Of a stretch of 64,000 nucleotides of DNA, positions 1 through 10,700 are shown piece by piece. Source of the DNA: Symsagittifera roscoffensis (lineage: Eukaryota; Xenacoelomorpha; Acoela; Convolutidae); the NCBI RefSeq assembly GCF_963678635.1, contig NC_087064.1:51666684-51730683 (forward strand), written 5' to 3'. A program made the position numbers and the translations under genes. Below the pieces are notes generated by a model. It made no database searches and was not told where the DNA came from. It saw nothing but the letters and a program-made list of their open reading frames with translations. Every line of letters starts with the position of its first letter. Position 1 is the first letter of the stretch.

Positions 1-170
1 ATGCGTTTTCAATGTCGCCCAGTATATTTTGGTAATATAAAATGATTGCTATCTTTGAGATCAATGAAAAAATAAATGGGTTTTTCGATAACCGAAGCAG
101 CAAAAAATTTCACGCGTTGTTGATATTTGGGAGCAATACTTGGTTTTGTTTTCTAATTTATAATCTAATT
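1..170 (+). repeat. Direct repeat copy 1 (about 150 bp)
   Basis: The stretch from about base 28 to 165 is matched by 3090-3225 in the same orientation. Both share blocks such as GGGTTTTTCGATAA, TTGTTGATAT and GGTAATATA at the same spacing. The copies are diverged by roughly one base in six. They bracket about 3 kb upstream of the TDP2 exon. They may be a local duplication or worn termini of an inserted element; I see no TG/CA ends that would prove LTRs. Confidence 0.6.
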
Positions 171-183
171 TTTCTAGAATATA

Positions 184-689
184 CAGTCTGATATTTTGAC
201 AGCCACTATAGACTCCACTCTAGACCATGACTTTCGAGACAGCCAACTTCTCCCAGCCAACGTTCCACTGGACTTTCAACCACCAACACCAACTCTACTG
301 GAAACTACCTCTTCTGCTGCCCTTACTATTGTTCCTGCTTCAACACCGGCATCTTCACGAACCAGCACTCCATCGACCCTCGACACGACTTTACCTGCTT
401 CAAAAGCTCCTAAATCGAAGCCATCACCTCTGCAAATTTCCTCCCGAATTTTCTAATTCCTTCAGTTTCTTCTTTTTTTCATATTGAGAAAAGGACACAA
501 ATAGTTCGTGTCTTTAAGGCACTAACGGCCGATTCGCCGCTACCAGAATATACGAAGTTATTGACAGTTAGTAGACAACCATTGAATCGTACTCAACTGA
601 TTGGCAAACTGCACGTTCAGTTGAAAAAAGAAGGCCATATTAATGTAACCCCTAACCGAGGATTTGATATGGATTTGAACTATGCGTAA
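184..689 (+). pseudogene. Unidentified coding-like stretch, frame-broken
   Basis: After a splice-acceptor-like TTTTTCTAG (about 171-179), a Thr/Ser/Pro-rich frame is open to a stop near 454 and includes 196-453. A second frame, open from before 438 to the stop at 687-689, encodes a more ordinary, charged C-terminus of about 65 residues, containing KALTADSPLPEY and LHVQLKKEGH and ending in MDLNYA. The switch of frame near 450 suggests either a frameshifted old coding segment or two exons with a cryptic intron between. I do not recognise the family. It could be part of a transposon protein, because the repeats at 1-170 and 3083-3225 flank it. Base composition is less AT-rich than the surroundings. 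Confidence 0.3.
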
Positions 690-1761
690 ATCTTCTCATA
701 TATCACTTCAAATTTGAAGCCTGTCATCCGATAGGGAAATTGTTTTCTGTTACTAACTCCCTCCTTGATCATCAAAAATTGTATGTTTCGGCGGAGTATT
801 TAACCGCTAAAATGCAAACCCTCCAGTTGAATGAGTTTACCGAACAGATCCATGCAATAACTAAAAAGAACAACTCTATTGTAAAATTTATCCAAAAAAC
901 TTTATTTTAGCGATGTAGCATAGCTATTAAGGAATCATATAGAACGATTTGTCTTTCTAACTGTCAAAATAACACCATTTTTGTGAGCAAGTCCTCCTCA
1001 ATGACGTATAAAAGACCACCCACTTCAGCAACTCATTTTCAAAGACGAAAAAAAATACATTCAGAACTTCAAAGGAATAATCATGAAATGGAATTAAAAC
1101 TTTCGAAATTTCAAAACAATTTTGATGTATTTAAATTTATGATATGAACGATATGCTTGTGTAAATTTTTTTAGTTTTATGATACTAACCTTTGCTATGA
1201 TTTTTTTAAACCCTGGCTCGAAAATAAGTCTAACGAGACTGTAACATCTGATAATGAACTTATAGAATAAAGATCACCGGTTGAATGAAAATAGCTTGGC
1301 TTGATTAAAAAGTATCTCGCTTGATTAGCTGCGAAAATTGGTAAAATGTCTGATTTTTTCTCTCCAAATAGGAGAATGAATATGTTCTGATTTCTTATTG
1401 AACCAAACATGGAATTTATTGTGCGCGCAAAGCGTGAACCGCCACTAAAAACAATCTGTTCATATTCTTTAGCAAAATGCATGAAAACCAATGCTTAAAG
1501 TATTTGGAATAAATCGGATAACGCTCAATTGGGAACAGATAAAACTCTATTCGTGATATTCGAATGTACGAGCGACTATCTCGAGAGATAACCAAGCTAT
1601 AAAAAACTAACTTCTTATTTGCTACGACAAATTGACAGATTTCCCAAGAAAATATAAAAAAGCTGAAAACTACTGAATTTCACTTCAACCATTTTCTTAA
1701 AATCTCAACCAAAATATCTCAAAACCAACCCTTTAAATCAATATCGGGTCTTAAAGCAAAC
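690..1761. other. AT-rich non-coding stretch
   Basis: I see no convincing exon or element here. Short open frames (for example 1195-1491 on the - strand) have no codon structure or recognisable motif. Confidence 0.5.
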
Positions 1762-2850
1762 TTGTAGTAAACTTATATAGCTTGTGTTATAGAATGAACT
1801 ATCTTTTTTTTTCGATCTAAGTTGTTTCGATAAAATGTGTTCATTTTGAAAGTGTTCATTTTGATTAATAAACAGCTATTTAGTACAACCAATGCTAAGG
1901 ATATTAACACCGACTATTATTTTTCCGATTTTCGTAACGAAAGTAACGGAATATTTGTGCTCGGGGTGGCTTTTTTTTCTGAGAAGTTTTTTAACTAGCC
2001 ATCTGTGACGGCTTTTTTTCATATTGTTTAAAAGGTTTGATGTCCAGAGCTTGATTTTGCAAAGATCTTTTCCCTGTGATCATTTTTCGTAAATTTATGG
2101 GGGTTTTAAAAATCGCCATTTAGTAAAAGTAATGCGCGATATATTTCGGGCTATTATCGCGTCAGCGGAGATTTAATCTGTCTTAGAAATCGTTCCAAAT
2201 TGGTTGAAGGAAGCTTATTTGCCATAATTGATCTGTTAGTAAGAGCGAATTTTATCACTTAGTACTTTTTATGGCGTGTGGGGGATGATTTTCACAAAAG
2301 TCTTAAATTAAAAAAAAAATTCTTTTCATTTTAATTAACATTCATTTTTTTCACGTTATTACTGCTCCATAGACCTTAAAATGCACGTTTATGCATGTCT
2401 CAGGTCTTTCTCCCACCATATTTTGATTAAAAAAAAAACCAAATACTTGCTAAATTGGCAGAACATTTAAGACTTCGCCCTGATACGAGCAGTTTTGTTT
2501 TTCGAATAGTCTTTATCTTCAAGGTATCATGGATCTGTAGCGTAGAGGTAGGGAGGAGACCCGTAACAAAATAAGAGGGTCGTACCTTGGCAGGTTTGGA
2601 TGTTTTTAAAGAATTTTTCGTATACTAGCTAAAATGCTTTCGCTCTATAAATTGAGGCATGTGCAAGTGGTAGATTTCTTTCTTTTGCAAATTGACTGGT
2701 ACTGCTAATGCGTCGTAATTGGCTTGCGTCCCATAAGAAATTTTGTAGACTCGAATTTTACTCATTTAGTTTTCCCAGCAGCATTATCGGTCATATTTTT
2801 GCTTGTGTATGCGAAGTGCAAACTTCGCCTCTGTGTTAAATTTTTTCTAG
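1762..2850 (+). repeat. Dispersed repeat family R1, copy at 1.8 kb
   Basis: This copy matches 30780-31560 and 32345-33060. Shared blocks in order are TGTTCATTTTGAAAGTGTTC, GGAATATTTGTGCTCGGGGT, GCGCGATATATTTCG, TTATTACTGCTCCATAGACC, an A-box-like TAGCGTAGAGG (about 2540) and a B-box-like GGTCGTACC, then CTCTATAAATTGAGGCATG and a GCGAAGT/ACTTCGC hairpin near 2812. The two polymerase III-like boxes suggest that a tRNA-derived unit is built into the family. No protein-coding capacity is visible. The right-hand limit is approximate. Confidence 0.65.
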
Positions 2851-3082
2851 CGAGTTGTAGATTTACTTTTTAAGATAGAAAAAAGAAAGGACCCTATATT
2901 ACTAGCAAGCGATTTGTCAGACGTACATAAGTATTGCTAAACTTATTTGGAATCCGAAGGTATGGAGTCTTAGTTCTAAGGGGTGCATTGGAATTATAGA
3001 GCTGTGGTTGTTTGCTTGTTGTTTATAGTCAGCAGCTTACAGAAAATACAGAACTACGAAGTTCCCTGATAGTATATTGCTG

Positions 3083-3225
3083 TCTCTATATATTATGGTA
3101 ATATATCATGGTTGCTATCTTTGTGATAATTGAAAGAATCAATGGGTTTTTCGATAAACGAAGCAGGAAAAAGTTTCACCCGTTGTTGATATGTGGGAGC
3201 TATACCTGGTGTTGTTTTCCCTGAA
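3083..3225 (+). repeat. Direct repeat copy 2 (about 150 bp)
   Basis: Second copy of the segment at 28-165, same orientation. After about base 3225 the two loci diverge completely. Confidence 0.6.
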
Positions 3226-3443
3226 TAAGAACAAATCAGACCTTTGAATATAAGATTTGACTTATATGACACTTTGTTTCCTAGCGCATTATTATACAAA
3301 AGGCTTAATACCATGAAATAGTTGAAAATAATGTTTTGTTTGTCGATTTTTAACTCAAGGGTGTTTTGTCCAGAGGAGCTACAATTGGTCTGAATGCAAA
3401 TTATTATTTTGTAAAATATATTCCTGATCTAGACGACATTTAG

Positions 3444-3727
3444 GTTCTGTGAAAGAACACCAGTATACTTGGGACATGTCCTTAAACGACAACTTGGAAA
3501 ACATGCCAAACAAGAAAGTCAAGTGTCGCTTCGACCGAATGTACTATATATCCGAGAAGCACAAGTCAGAACCAGGCACTTGCTGTTCATCGAAACAGCC
3601 AGAAGAAGCAAACGATCGGTTGGAGCTGAAAAGTTTTGAACTTATTGGAACGGAGAGACTTGGGTGTGGTATGTTTGCAAGCGATCATTTTGGGATGTTG
3701 GCAGAATTTAAAGTTAATTTAACATAG
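3444..3727 (+). CDS. TDP2: Tyrosyl-DNA phosphodiesterase 2 (TDP2), last coding exon only
   Basis: TDP2 removes topoisomerase II peptide adducts (5'-phosphotyrosyl bonds) from DNA ends in the nucleus and belongs to the EEP (exonuclease/endonuclease/phosphatase) nuclease family. The exon starts after the acceptor CATTTAG at 3443 with two bases completing a codon and ends at the TAG at 3725-3727, giving 93 complete codons. Visible TDP2 C-terminal hallmarks in order are QYTWDMSLNDN, a CRFDRMYY block (family: RFDRI-F), FELIGTERL and CGMFASDHFGMLAEF. The SDH(F/W)G motif carries the family's catalytic histidine. A 20-30 residue insertion (KSEPGTCC...) between the RFDR block and FELIG is longer than I recall in vertebrates. 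No other TDP2 exon was found in 1-3443, so the rest lies upstream. The stop is about 1 kb from the GCLC start on the same strand. Confidence 0.85.
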
Positions 3728-4730
3728 CTGATAGAGAATCAGTCAACGAAATTAGTGTGAGATAGTTTCGTGATAGAAATTTATGATCTGCTGCTTGAAT
3801 ACTGAATCCTTGAAATTGTTAGTTTCATTTACAGATTAGTGAATTTAAATTGTTTTGGTTATCTATATAATCAGAAATGAGCCTTTCGAAATATTGTTTG
3901 AATGCGAGCCTTTCATAATTCAAATGGTAGTATATTTGATGAAGTAAAACAACCAAAAATGTCCGAGACTAATTTTTTTTTTGAAAAGTTTATTCTGCTG
4001 TCTTTCCGTTCAGTATCGGAGGAGCGCTGCAGAAACTAAATTCGACCAAATTTTGGTTATGAATTTGTTTTTCTAGAGAAACTTGTTCCCAAGACGTGGG
4101 AGTTCGATAGTCGGCTGTATTATTTTTCTTTACTCAGAGAAGGAATTGAAAAGAAATGCAGTTTTTCATCTGAAGATTTTTATTTACTCCTTTTCATTTA
4201 GCGGCGTTTTTAATGTGCAGATAAAAATGTGCACTACTAAATTTTTCAAATGGCTAGAGGCTCAATTTTATCAAGTATTCTTTTCAGATAGATTTTGACC
4301 TCTCATGGTGGTTTTGTACCGCGTCAGTTACGCAGTTGAATTTTCTACTGCAAACTGCCGAGCAGTTGAAAGTAGCCACTCAAGTGAAGTATTTGGCCTT
4401 CTAAATTGCTCAGAAATCTTCGTGTTAATTTATTCACACAACCGCCTGTCATCATCTTGTTAGTCTAACTGTTGCAACTTTGCTCGGTTAGGTTCAGATT
4501 GGACAAGGTCGCATCATCAAATATTAGCTCTACTTTGATAGGCATCAGACGGAGTTTATGTTCATCAGTGTTCAGTTCTATTGATTCGTTTACAAGTAGG
4601 AGGAGTTACTTATTAACTGTACAACAGTCCCATTCATTGATCGTCGTAATACATCTGATTAGAAGAAATAGATAGGAATTATCTCCTAAAGAAAAGGAAT
4701 TGAATTCTCTTGATCGATTGGAATCCCATA
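3728..4730 (+). promoter_or_regulatory. TDP2-GCLC intergenic region (TDP2 3'UTR, GCLC 5'UTR/promoter)
   Basis: About 1 kb separates the two coding regions. I see no AATAAA close to the TDP2 stop and no certain TATA element or antioxidant-response element. The GCLC start ATG at 4731 is read directly from this region, and an upstream non-coding exon cannot be excluded. The bases before the ATG (CCATA) are only a fair initiation context. Confidence 0.4.
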
Positions 4731-7700
4731 ATGGTACTGGTAGCGGCTGGCTCTCCGCTGGACTGGCATGACAGTAAGCAGTACCTGGAGTGGGTGAAGA
4801 TGGCGGGGTTAGAGCAGTTTGTGCACTTCTACAAGAAGATGGCCACTGAGAAACACCCCAAGTGGATGGAGATACTCCGATGGGGCGACGAGGTACGGTC
4901 AGCAAGTATTTCATCCTCTTTAATACCGCACATTAATTGCTGTTTAAAGCTCCCCATCATACATTTTTGCTTTTTTTGTATACCTCAGTGTTAATTTAAA
5001 CAACCAAGCATACAATAGTCACAAAACAAGCAAGATGAAAACGTCTGAGGGCCTAGTTCCTACCTTCAAACTTCGAAGTCGACGACAAATTGTAACAAGG
5101 ATAGCCGGTTACTGTGCAAATAGCACAGAATGTTCTGACCAGTCTTAAAAAATTTCAAATTTTTTTTTCCAATTAGTGTCTATTTTCGGCTTGGTGTGAT
5201 AAAGGAATCTGAGCGAAAAAGTAGAGCTTAGGCGTTTTCGTCAGTCAGTGTAAAATATGCAATTTGGAAAACACTTTTTGAAGACAAATAACAAGAAAAA
5301 CAAAAAAATCAAAAAAAAAATTTAAAGTTTTTTTCCCCAAGTTTTTGATTCCTAAGATGAAGCTAAAAATTCCAAAAGCTAACTTCATTAGAGTAAAACT
5401 AAATATCCAAGCCTGAAATTAAGCATAAATAAGTTAATGTAAGCCTGCTCATTCGCGCGAAATTAGACGAAAAATCAAAAATTTCAAACCGGTTTTTCTC
5501 GACACCGGGAAGACTTCTTTGAAATGTTTTGACGTTCGAAGCACGAGTGATACGGCTTCAATATGATATATCACTCAACCCAGTCCGATTATTATTTGTG
5601 GTAGCTGATTTTGCGTGGAAAACAAAAAAGACTGCTCGCTTGCTTTATTCGCTCGAATTAAGGCAAAAAATCAAAAATTTCAAACCGGTTTTTCTCGACA
5701 CTGGGAAAACGTTTTGGAAATTTTCAAATGTGGCTCGAATCAGGACTAAAAGGCCTTTTATATGATAATCACTTAACCCAGTTCGATCATTATTTGTGGT
5801 AGCTGATTTCGCGTGGAAAACAAAGAGAAAAAACTAAAACACCCGAATACAAAATTCCTCCCCATTTTGAATGGTCGAAACAACAACCCATACCTGTGGA
5901 ACGTTAGAGCGCCCGAGTGAACAAGACGTTCAGACTTACATACTATGGTCGTGGGTTCGAATCCCTTTCGGTCATAGTTTGAGGGGTGCTAGTCTCATCC
6001 GCCCGCACAACGTGGGACTGGCTACGATAAAACTGATGACATCTTATCCCCACACAGAACATCACAAGAATAATATCAATCAATATCAGTGATGGCCATT
6101 TTACTTTCAATTTATTTAACTGTAAAATTATGAGCCCACTCAATTGAAATTAAAACTGCGAAAAAATCCAAGAATGGCAAAAAACTTAAGAGACATCAGA
6201 AAAATTTAAATTGTTTTGGAAAAATTTATACAGTTTGAATTGATTGAAATAATAATTCTTAATAATTTGATTGATGCCAATAATTTCAACTATTTTCTTG
6301 AACAATTTTCATGCCAATAATTTTTATTCTTTTCTTGAAGTTTTTGTTCCGAGCATTGAAAATGGGGAGTACTCTGTATTCGGGTGTGTTTCAGTTTTTC
6401 TTTTTTTTGTTTTCCACTCAAAATCAGCTAGCAAGAATAATCATCGGAGCGATTTAAGTGGTATATCATATTAAAGACCGTTCAGTCGTGATTCGAACGA
6501 CACTAAAAAGTTTCCAAAATTCTCCGTGTCGAGAAAAACCTGTTTAAAATTTCGGGCGAAACCGCCATCGAGTAACGTGCGTTATATGAAAATTACCTTC
6601 TTTAATAAAATTTTAAGCTGACAAAACTTGGTTTTAATATCAAGACAACTAGTGTTGAATGTTTCTTTCAGCGCTTATTTGACAATGAAGATTTTCAAAA
6701 AAAAACTATTATGCAAAGAGTAATTCCATTTGTTTGGTACAACTAGTGATAAAATACATCATTGGAGAGAATCGAGTGGTATATCCTTTGAAAGTTCTTT
6801 CAGTCGTGCTTCGGAAGACCTTAAATTTTCAAAAAAGATTATCCCAGTGTCGAGCTCAAAATTTCTGATTTTTAGTCTAATTCGGAGTGAGCGAGCAGGC
6901 TTAGAAAAAAATATTTTAAAGCTTGAAAGCTTACAGTTGCTAAGTTTAAGCGGTATAAACTTACTCGAGAAGTTAGTGTTGTTTAGTGTTGTAGCCCCTC
7001 TTTAAACAAAAGTCAAAAGCTCAAAAAATTGCAAAAAAATGTTTTTTGAAGTTTTTCTATTGTTTTTATGTTCATTTTTCTACAAACATTGTTTTCAATT
7101 TGTTTATTTTACTGTGGCTGGCGAATATGCCCAAGCTCTAGTTTTTCATTAAAATCTTTTTATCTCACCGCTCAGAAAAAGCGACTATAAATTGAAAAAA
7201 AAACTTTTTTGTATGTTTTTAGGATTATGGTAGGAACATTCTGTGCTACTTGCACAGTAACCGGATATCTTTTTTCTAAATGGACAACCTAGATCAATAG
7301 GTTTGTCTATATTAAGCTGTTTTATCTGAATGTTTTCTAATTGAAATTACATTTGAACGAAAATAGTATTTCACTGACGATGTATGAGAGACTGATTGCA
7401 CTGAATAATTTATATTGTAGCATATTGCGCACTCTAACAATTAGTCAAGTATGATGATTATGTGACTGTGTTTCAGCTAGAAGGAATCATGGTGGAGTTT
7501 GACCATGAAAACAAACGAGTGAAGCTGATGCTGGAGTCCACTGAAAAATTGCAACAGATGAAAGACCTGTGAGTAGAAATCAACTCATGAGCAGTTTTTA
7601 CAATTTTGTTCAGTTTGTGTTCCGACCATTGAAAATGGGGAGGAACTTTGTATTCGGGTTTGTTTTAGCTTTTTTTCTTTTTGTTTTCCACGCAAAATCA

Positions 7701-10700
7701 GGTTCTACAAACAATCATCGGACAGGCTTGAGTGATATATCACTTTAAAGCCTTTTCAGTCGTGATTCGAACCACATTAAAAAAATTCCTGTTTGATTTA
7801 TTAAACAGGTATTATGAAAACTTTTTTTTTTTCCAGGTGAGATCTGGTTTTTTTTTTTTTTTTTTTTTTTTTATTTTTTTTTTTTTTATTATTTTTTTTT
7901 TTGAGACGCTTTTTCGAAAAATTCGCTTTCCCAAAAAACTACCCGTCATATTCTCATAAAAGTGGTACCAATGGATTCAGTAGCGTTTCACCTACCTGCC
8001 TTAGAAAGTTCCCCTACGGTCTTAGAAAAGCTTCACAACTCGGTTCTTTTTTCACTTTTTGCCCATTTTTTCGGAAATTTTCGATTTCCTCAAAAACGAC
8101 TCATCCAGATTTGGGATTAAGGGTTTAATCGATAGACCAGGTTGTAGGAACCCCCCATGCACAAGCGGCTGGTCCCTAATTTGCTTAGGGGAAGAGCTAT
8201 AGACTTAGGAAAAGTCACTTTTTTGATTTTTTTGCCTATTTTTTCGGAAATTATCGATTTCCTCAAAAACTACCCATCCAGATTTGGAATTAAGGGTTTA
8301 ATCGATAGACCAGGTTGTAGGAAACTCCCATGCACAAGCGGCTGGTCCCTAATTTGCTTAGGGGAAGAGCTATAGACTTAGGAAAAGTCACTTTTTTGAT
8401 TTTTTTGCCTATTTTTTCGGAAATTATCGATTTCCTCAAAAACTACCCATCCAGATTTGGAATTAAGGGTTTAATCGATAGACGAGGTTTAAAGAAACTC
8501 TTCCGCACAAGCGGCTGGTCCTTAACTTGCCTAGGGGAAGAGCTATAGACTTAGGAAATGTCACTTTTTTGGCCTTTTTTCAAATCTTTCCGATTTCCTC
8601 AAAAACTACCCGTCCAGATTTGGGATTAAGGGTTTAATCGATAGACCAGGTTGTAGGAACCCCCCATGCACAAGCGGCTGGTCCCTAATTTGCTTAGGGG
8701 AAGAGCTATAGACTTAGGAAAAGTCACTTTTTTGATTTTTTTGCCTATTTTTTCGGAAATTATCGATTTCCTCAAAAACTACCCGTCCAGATTTGGGATT
8801 AAGGGTTTAATCGATAGACCAGGTTGTAGGAACCCCCCATGCACAAGCGGCTGGTCCTTAACTTGCCTAGGGGAAGAGCTATAGACTTAGGAAATGTCAC
8901 TTTTTTGGCCTTTTTTCAAATCTTTCCGATTTCCTCAAAAACTACCCGTCCAGATTTGGGATTAAGGGTTTAATCGATAGACCAGGTTGTAGGAACCCCC
9001 CATGCACAAGCGGCTGGTCCCTAATTTGCTTAGGGGAAGAGCTATAGGCTTAGGAAAAGTCACTTTTTTGATTTTTTTGCCTATTTTTTCGGAAATTATC
9101 GATTTCCTCAAAAACTACCCATCCAGATTTGGAATTAAGGGTTTAATCGATAGACCAGATTGTAGGAAACTCCCCCGCACAAGCGGCTGGTCCTTAACTT
9201 GCCTAGGGGAAGAGCTATAAATTTAGGAAAAGTCACTTTTTTGGCCTTTTTTCAAATCTTTCCGATTTCCTCAAAAACTACCCGTCCAGATTTGGGATTA
9301 AGGGTTTAATCGATAGACCAGGTTGTAGGAACCCCCCTACACAAACGGCTCGTCCCTAATTTGTCTAGGGGAAGAGCTATACACTTAGGAAAAGTCACTT
9401 TTTTGATTTTTTTGCCTATTTTTCGGAAATTATCGATTTCCTCAAAAACTACCCATCCAGATTTGGAATTAAGGGTTTAATCGATAGACCAGGTTGTAGG
9501 AAACTCCCCCGCACAAGCGGCTGGTCCTTAACTTGTCTCGGGGAAGAGCTGTACACTTAGGAAAAGTTTTTTAAAAGTTTTTTTGGCATTGGAACAAAGA
9601 TTCAATATACTTATTGTGTGTATTTTTTAGACAATGGAATCCGCTATGCTTACGTTTTCTCGCTTTTGCTTGGTACTTCTGGCTTTGTGTTGAGTTTTTT
9701 GTATGGTTCGAAGAAGTCCAACGAAAAGTTGCACGAGTTACGCTAGTTCTCTTTAATCAGGTCGGTTTGTTCCAGAACGTTTTTGTGATGTCAGTTATAG
9801 TCAACATATTATAGTCATATTTGCAATGCTTGGACAAAAGCGTTACCAATGAATGCATAAGCTTCTCTTTCACTTTTTTTTGCGTAGGAAGGGCGCTATC
9901 GACTTGAGAAACCTGAAATTTTAAAACAATTTTAAAATAATCAATATTAAAATAATCAAACAGGTCTCTCCAGCTTTCAGCTGGGCCCCTAGTTTTCTAG
10001 TGTCGAGAAAAACCGGTTTGAAATTTTTGATTTTTTGCCTTAATTCGAGCGAATAAAGCAAGCGAGCAGGATTACCACAGCTGAATTATGCATAATTTAT
10101 GTCCTTAAAACTTAATTTTAAGCAAGTAAAACTAGTTTTAGGAATTTTTTAGCTTCATTTTGGGAACCAAAAACTTTTCAAGTTTCAAGTTTTTTTGTCC
10201 AATTTGCCTATATTGCTATGACTGTCTAACATGTCTAAATTAAATTTTTACGTCAGATCTTTTTATGACACCAAGCAGAAAAACTACACTAATTTGAAGA
10301 AAAAAACTTTCTAAACCGTAGTTTTCTAAAGACTTTGGTCGGATATTCTGTGCTACTTGCAAAGTAACCGGCTATCCTTATTTGGTTTAAGAATGAGAGT
10401 AGGCCGCTAATAGATACGTTGTAACATTTGTTTACACGTGCTGCTATTGTCAAGTGGAGTTCATATTGAAATTAGGAACAACTAGTGATAAAACACAAGT
10501 TGAAGCAAGTTTATAGCGGTATGCTTATGCGGATTTCTTTTAAAGCTTGTTGTTTCTTAATGTGAGGTTGTTTTGATTTCTAGTGGCAATGGGGCAATGT
10601 TCACTCTGGAGTTTGCAGAGTATATGGTGGAGTGTGTGCCTGATAAGCCCTACAAGGGTATCATCAACCACCTTAACACCGTCGAGAGCAACATGCGCAA

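Noticed and set aside
5943-6143. Working tRNA gene suggested by the perfect B box
   Set aside because: No acceptor stem closes and a SINE body with repeat tail follows the B box.
8157-9220. Four near-identical 72-codon open frames
   Set aside because: They recur with the satellite period and exist only because the repeat unit lacks stops in that frame; no motif or start context supports translation.
7905-9570. Possible CRISPR-like array of repeats and spacers
   Set aside because: Units are contiguous 163-173 bp monomers without unique spacers, in a eukaryotic intron.
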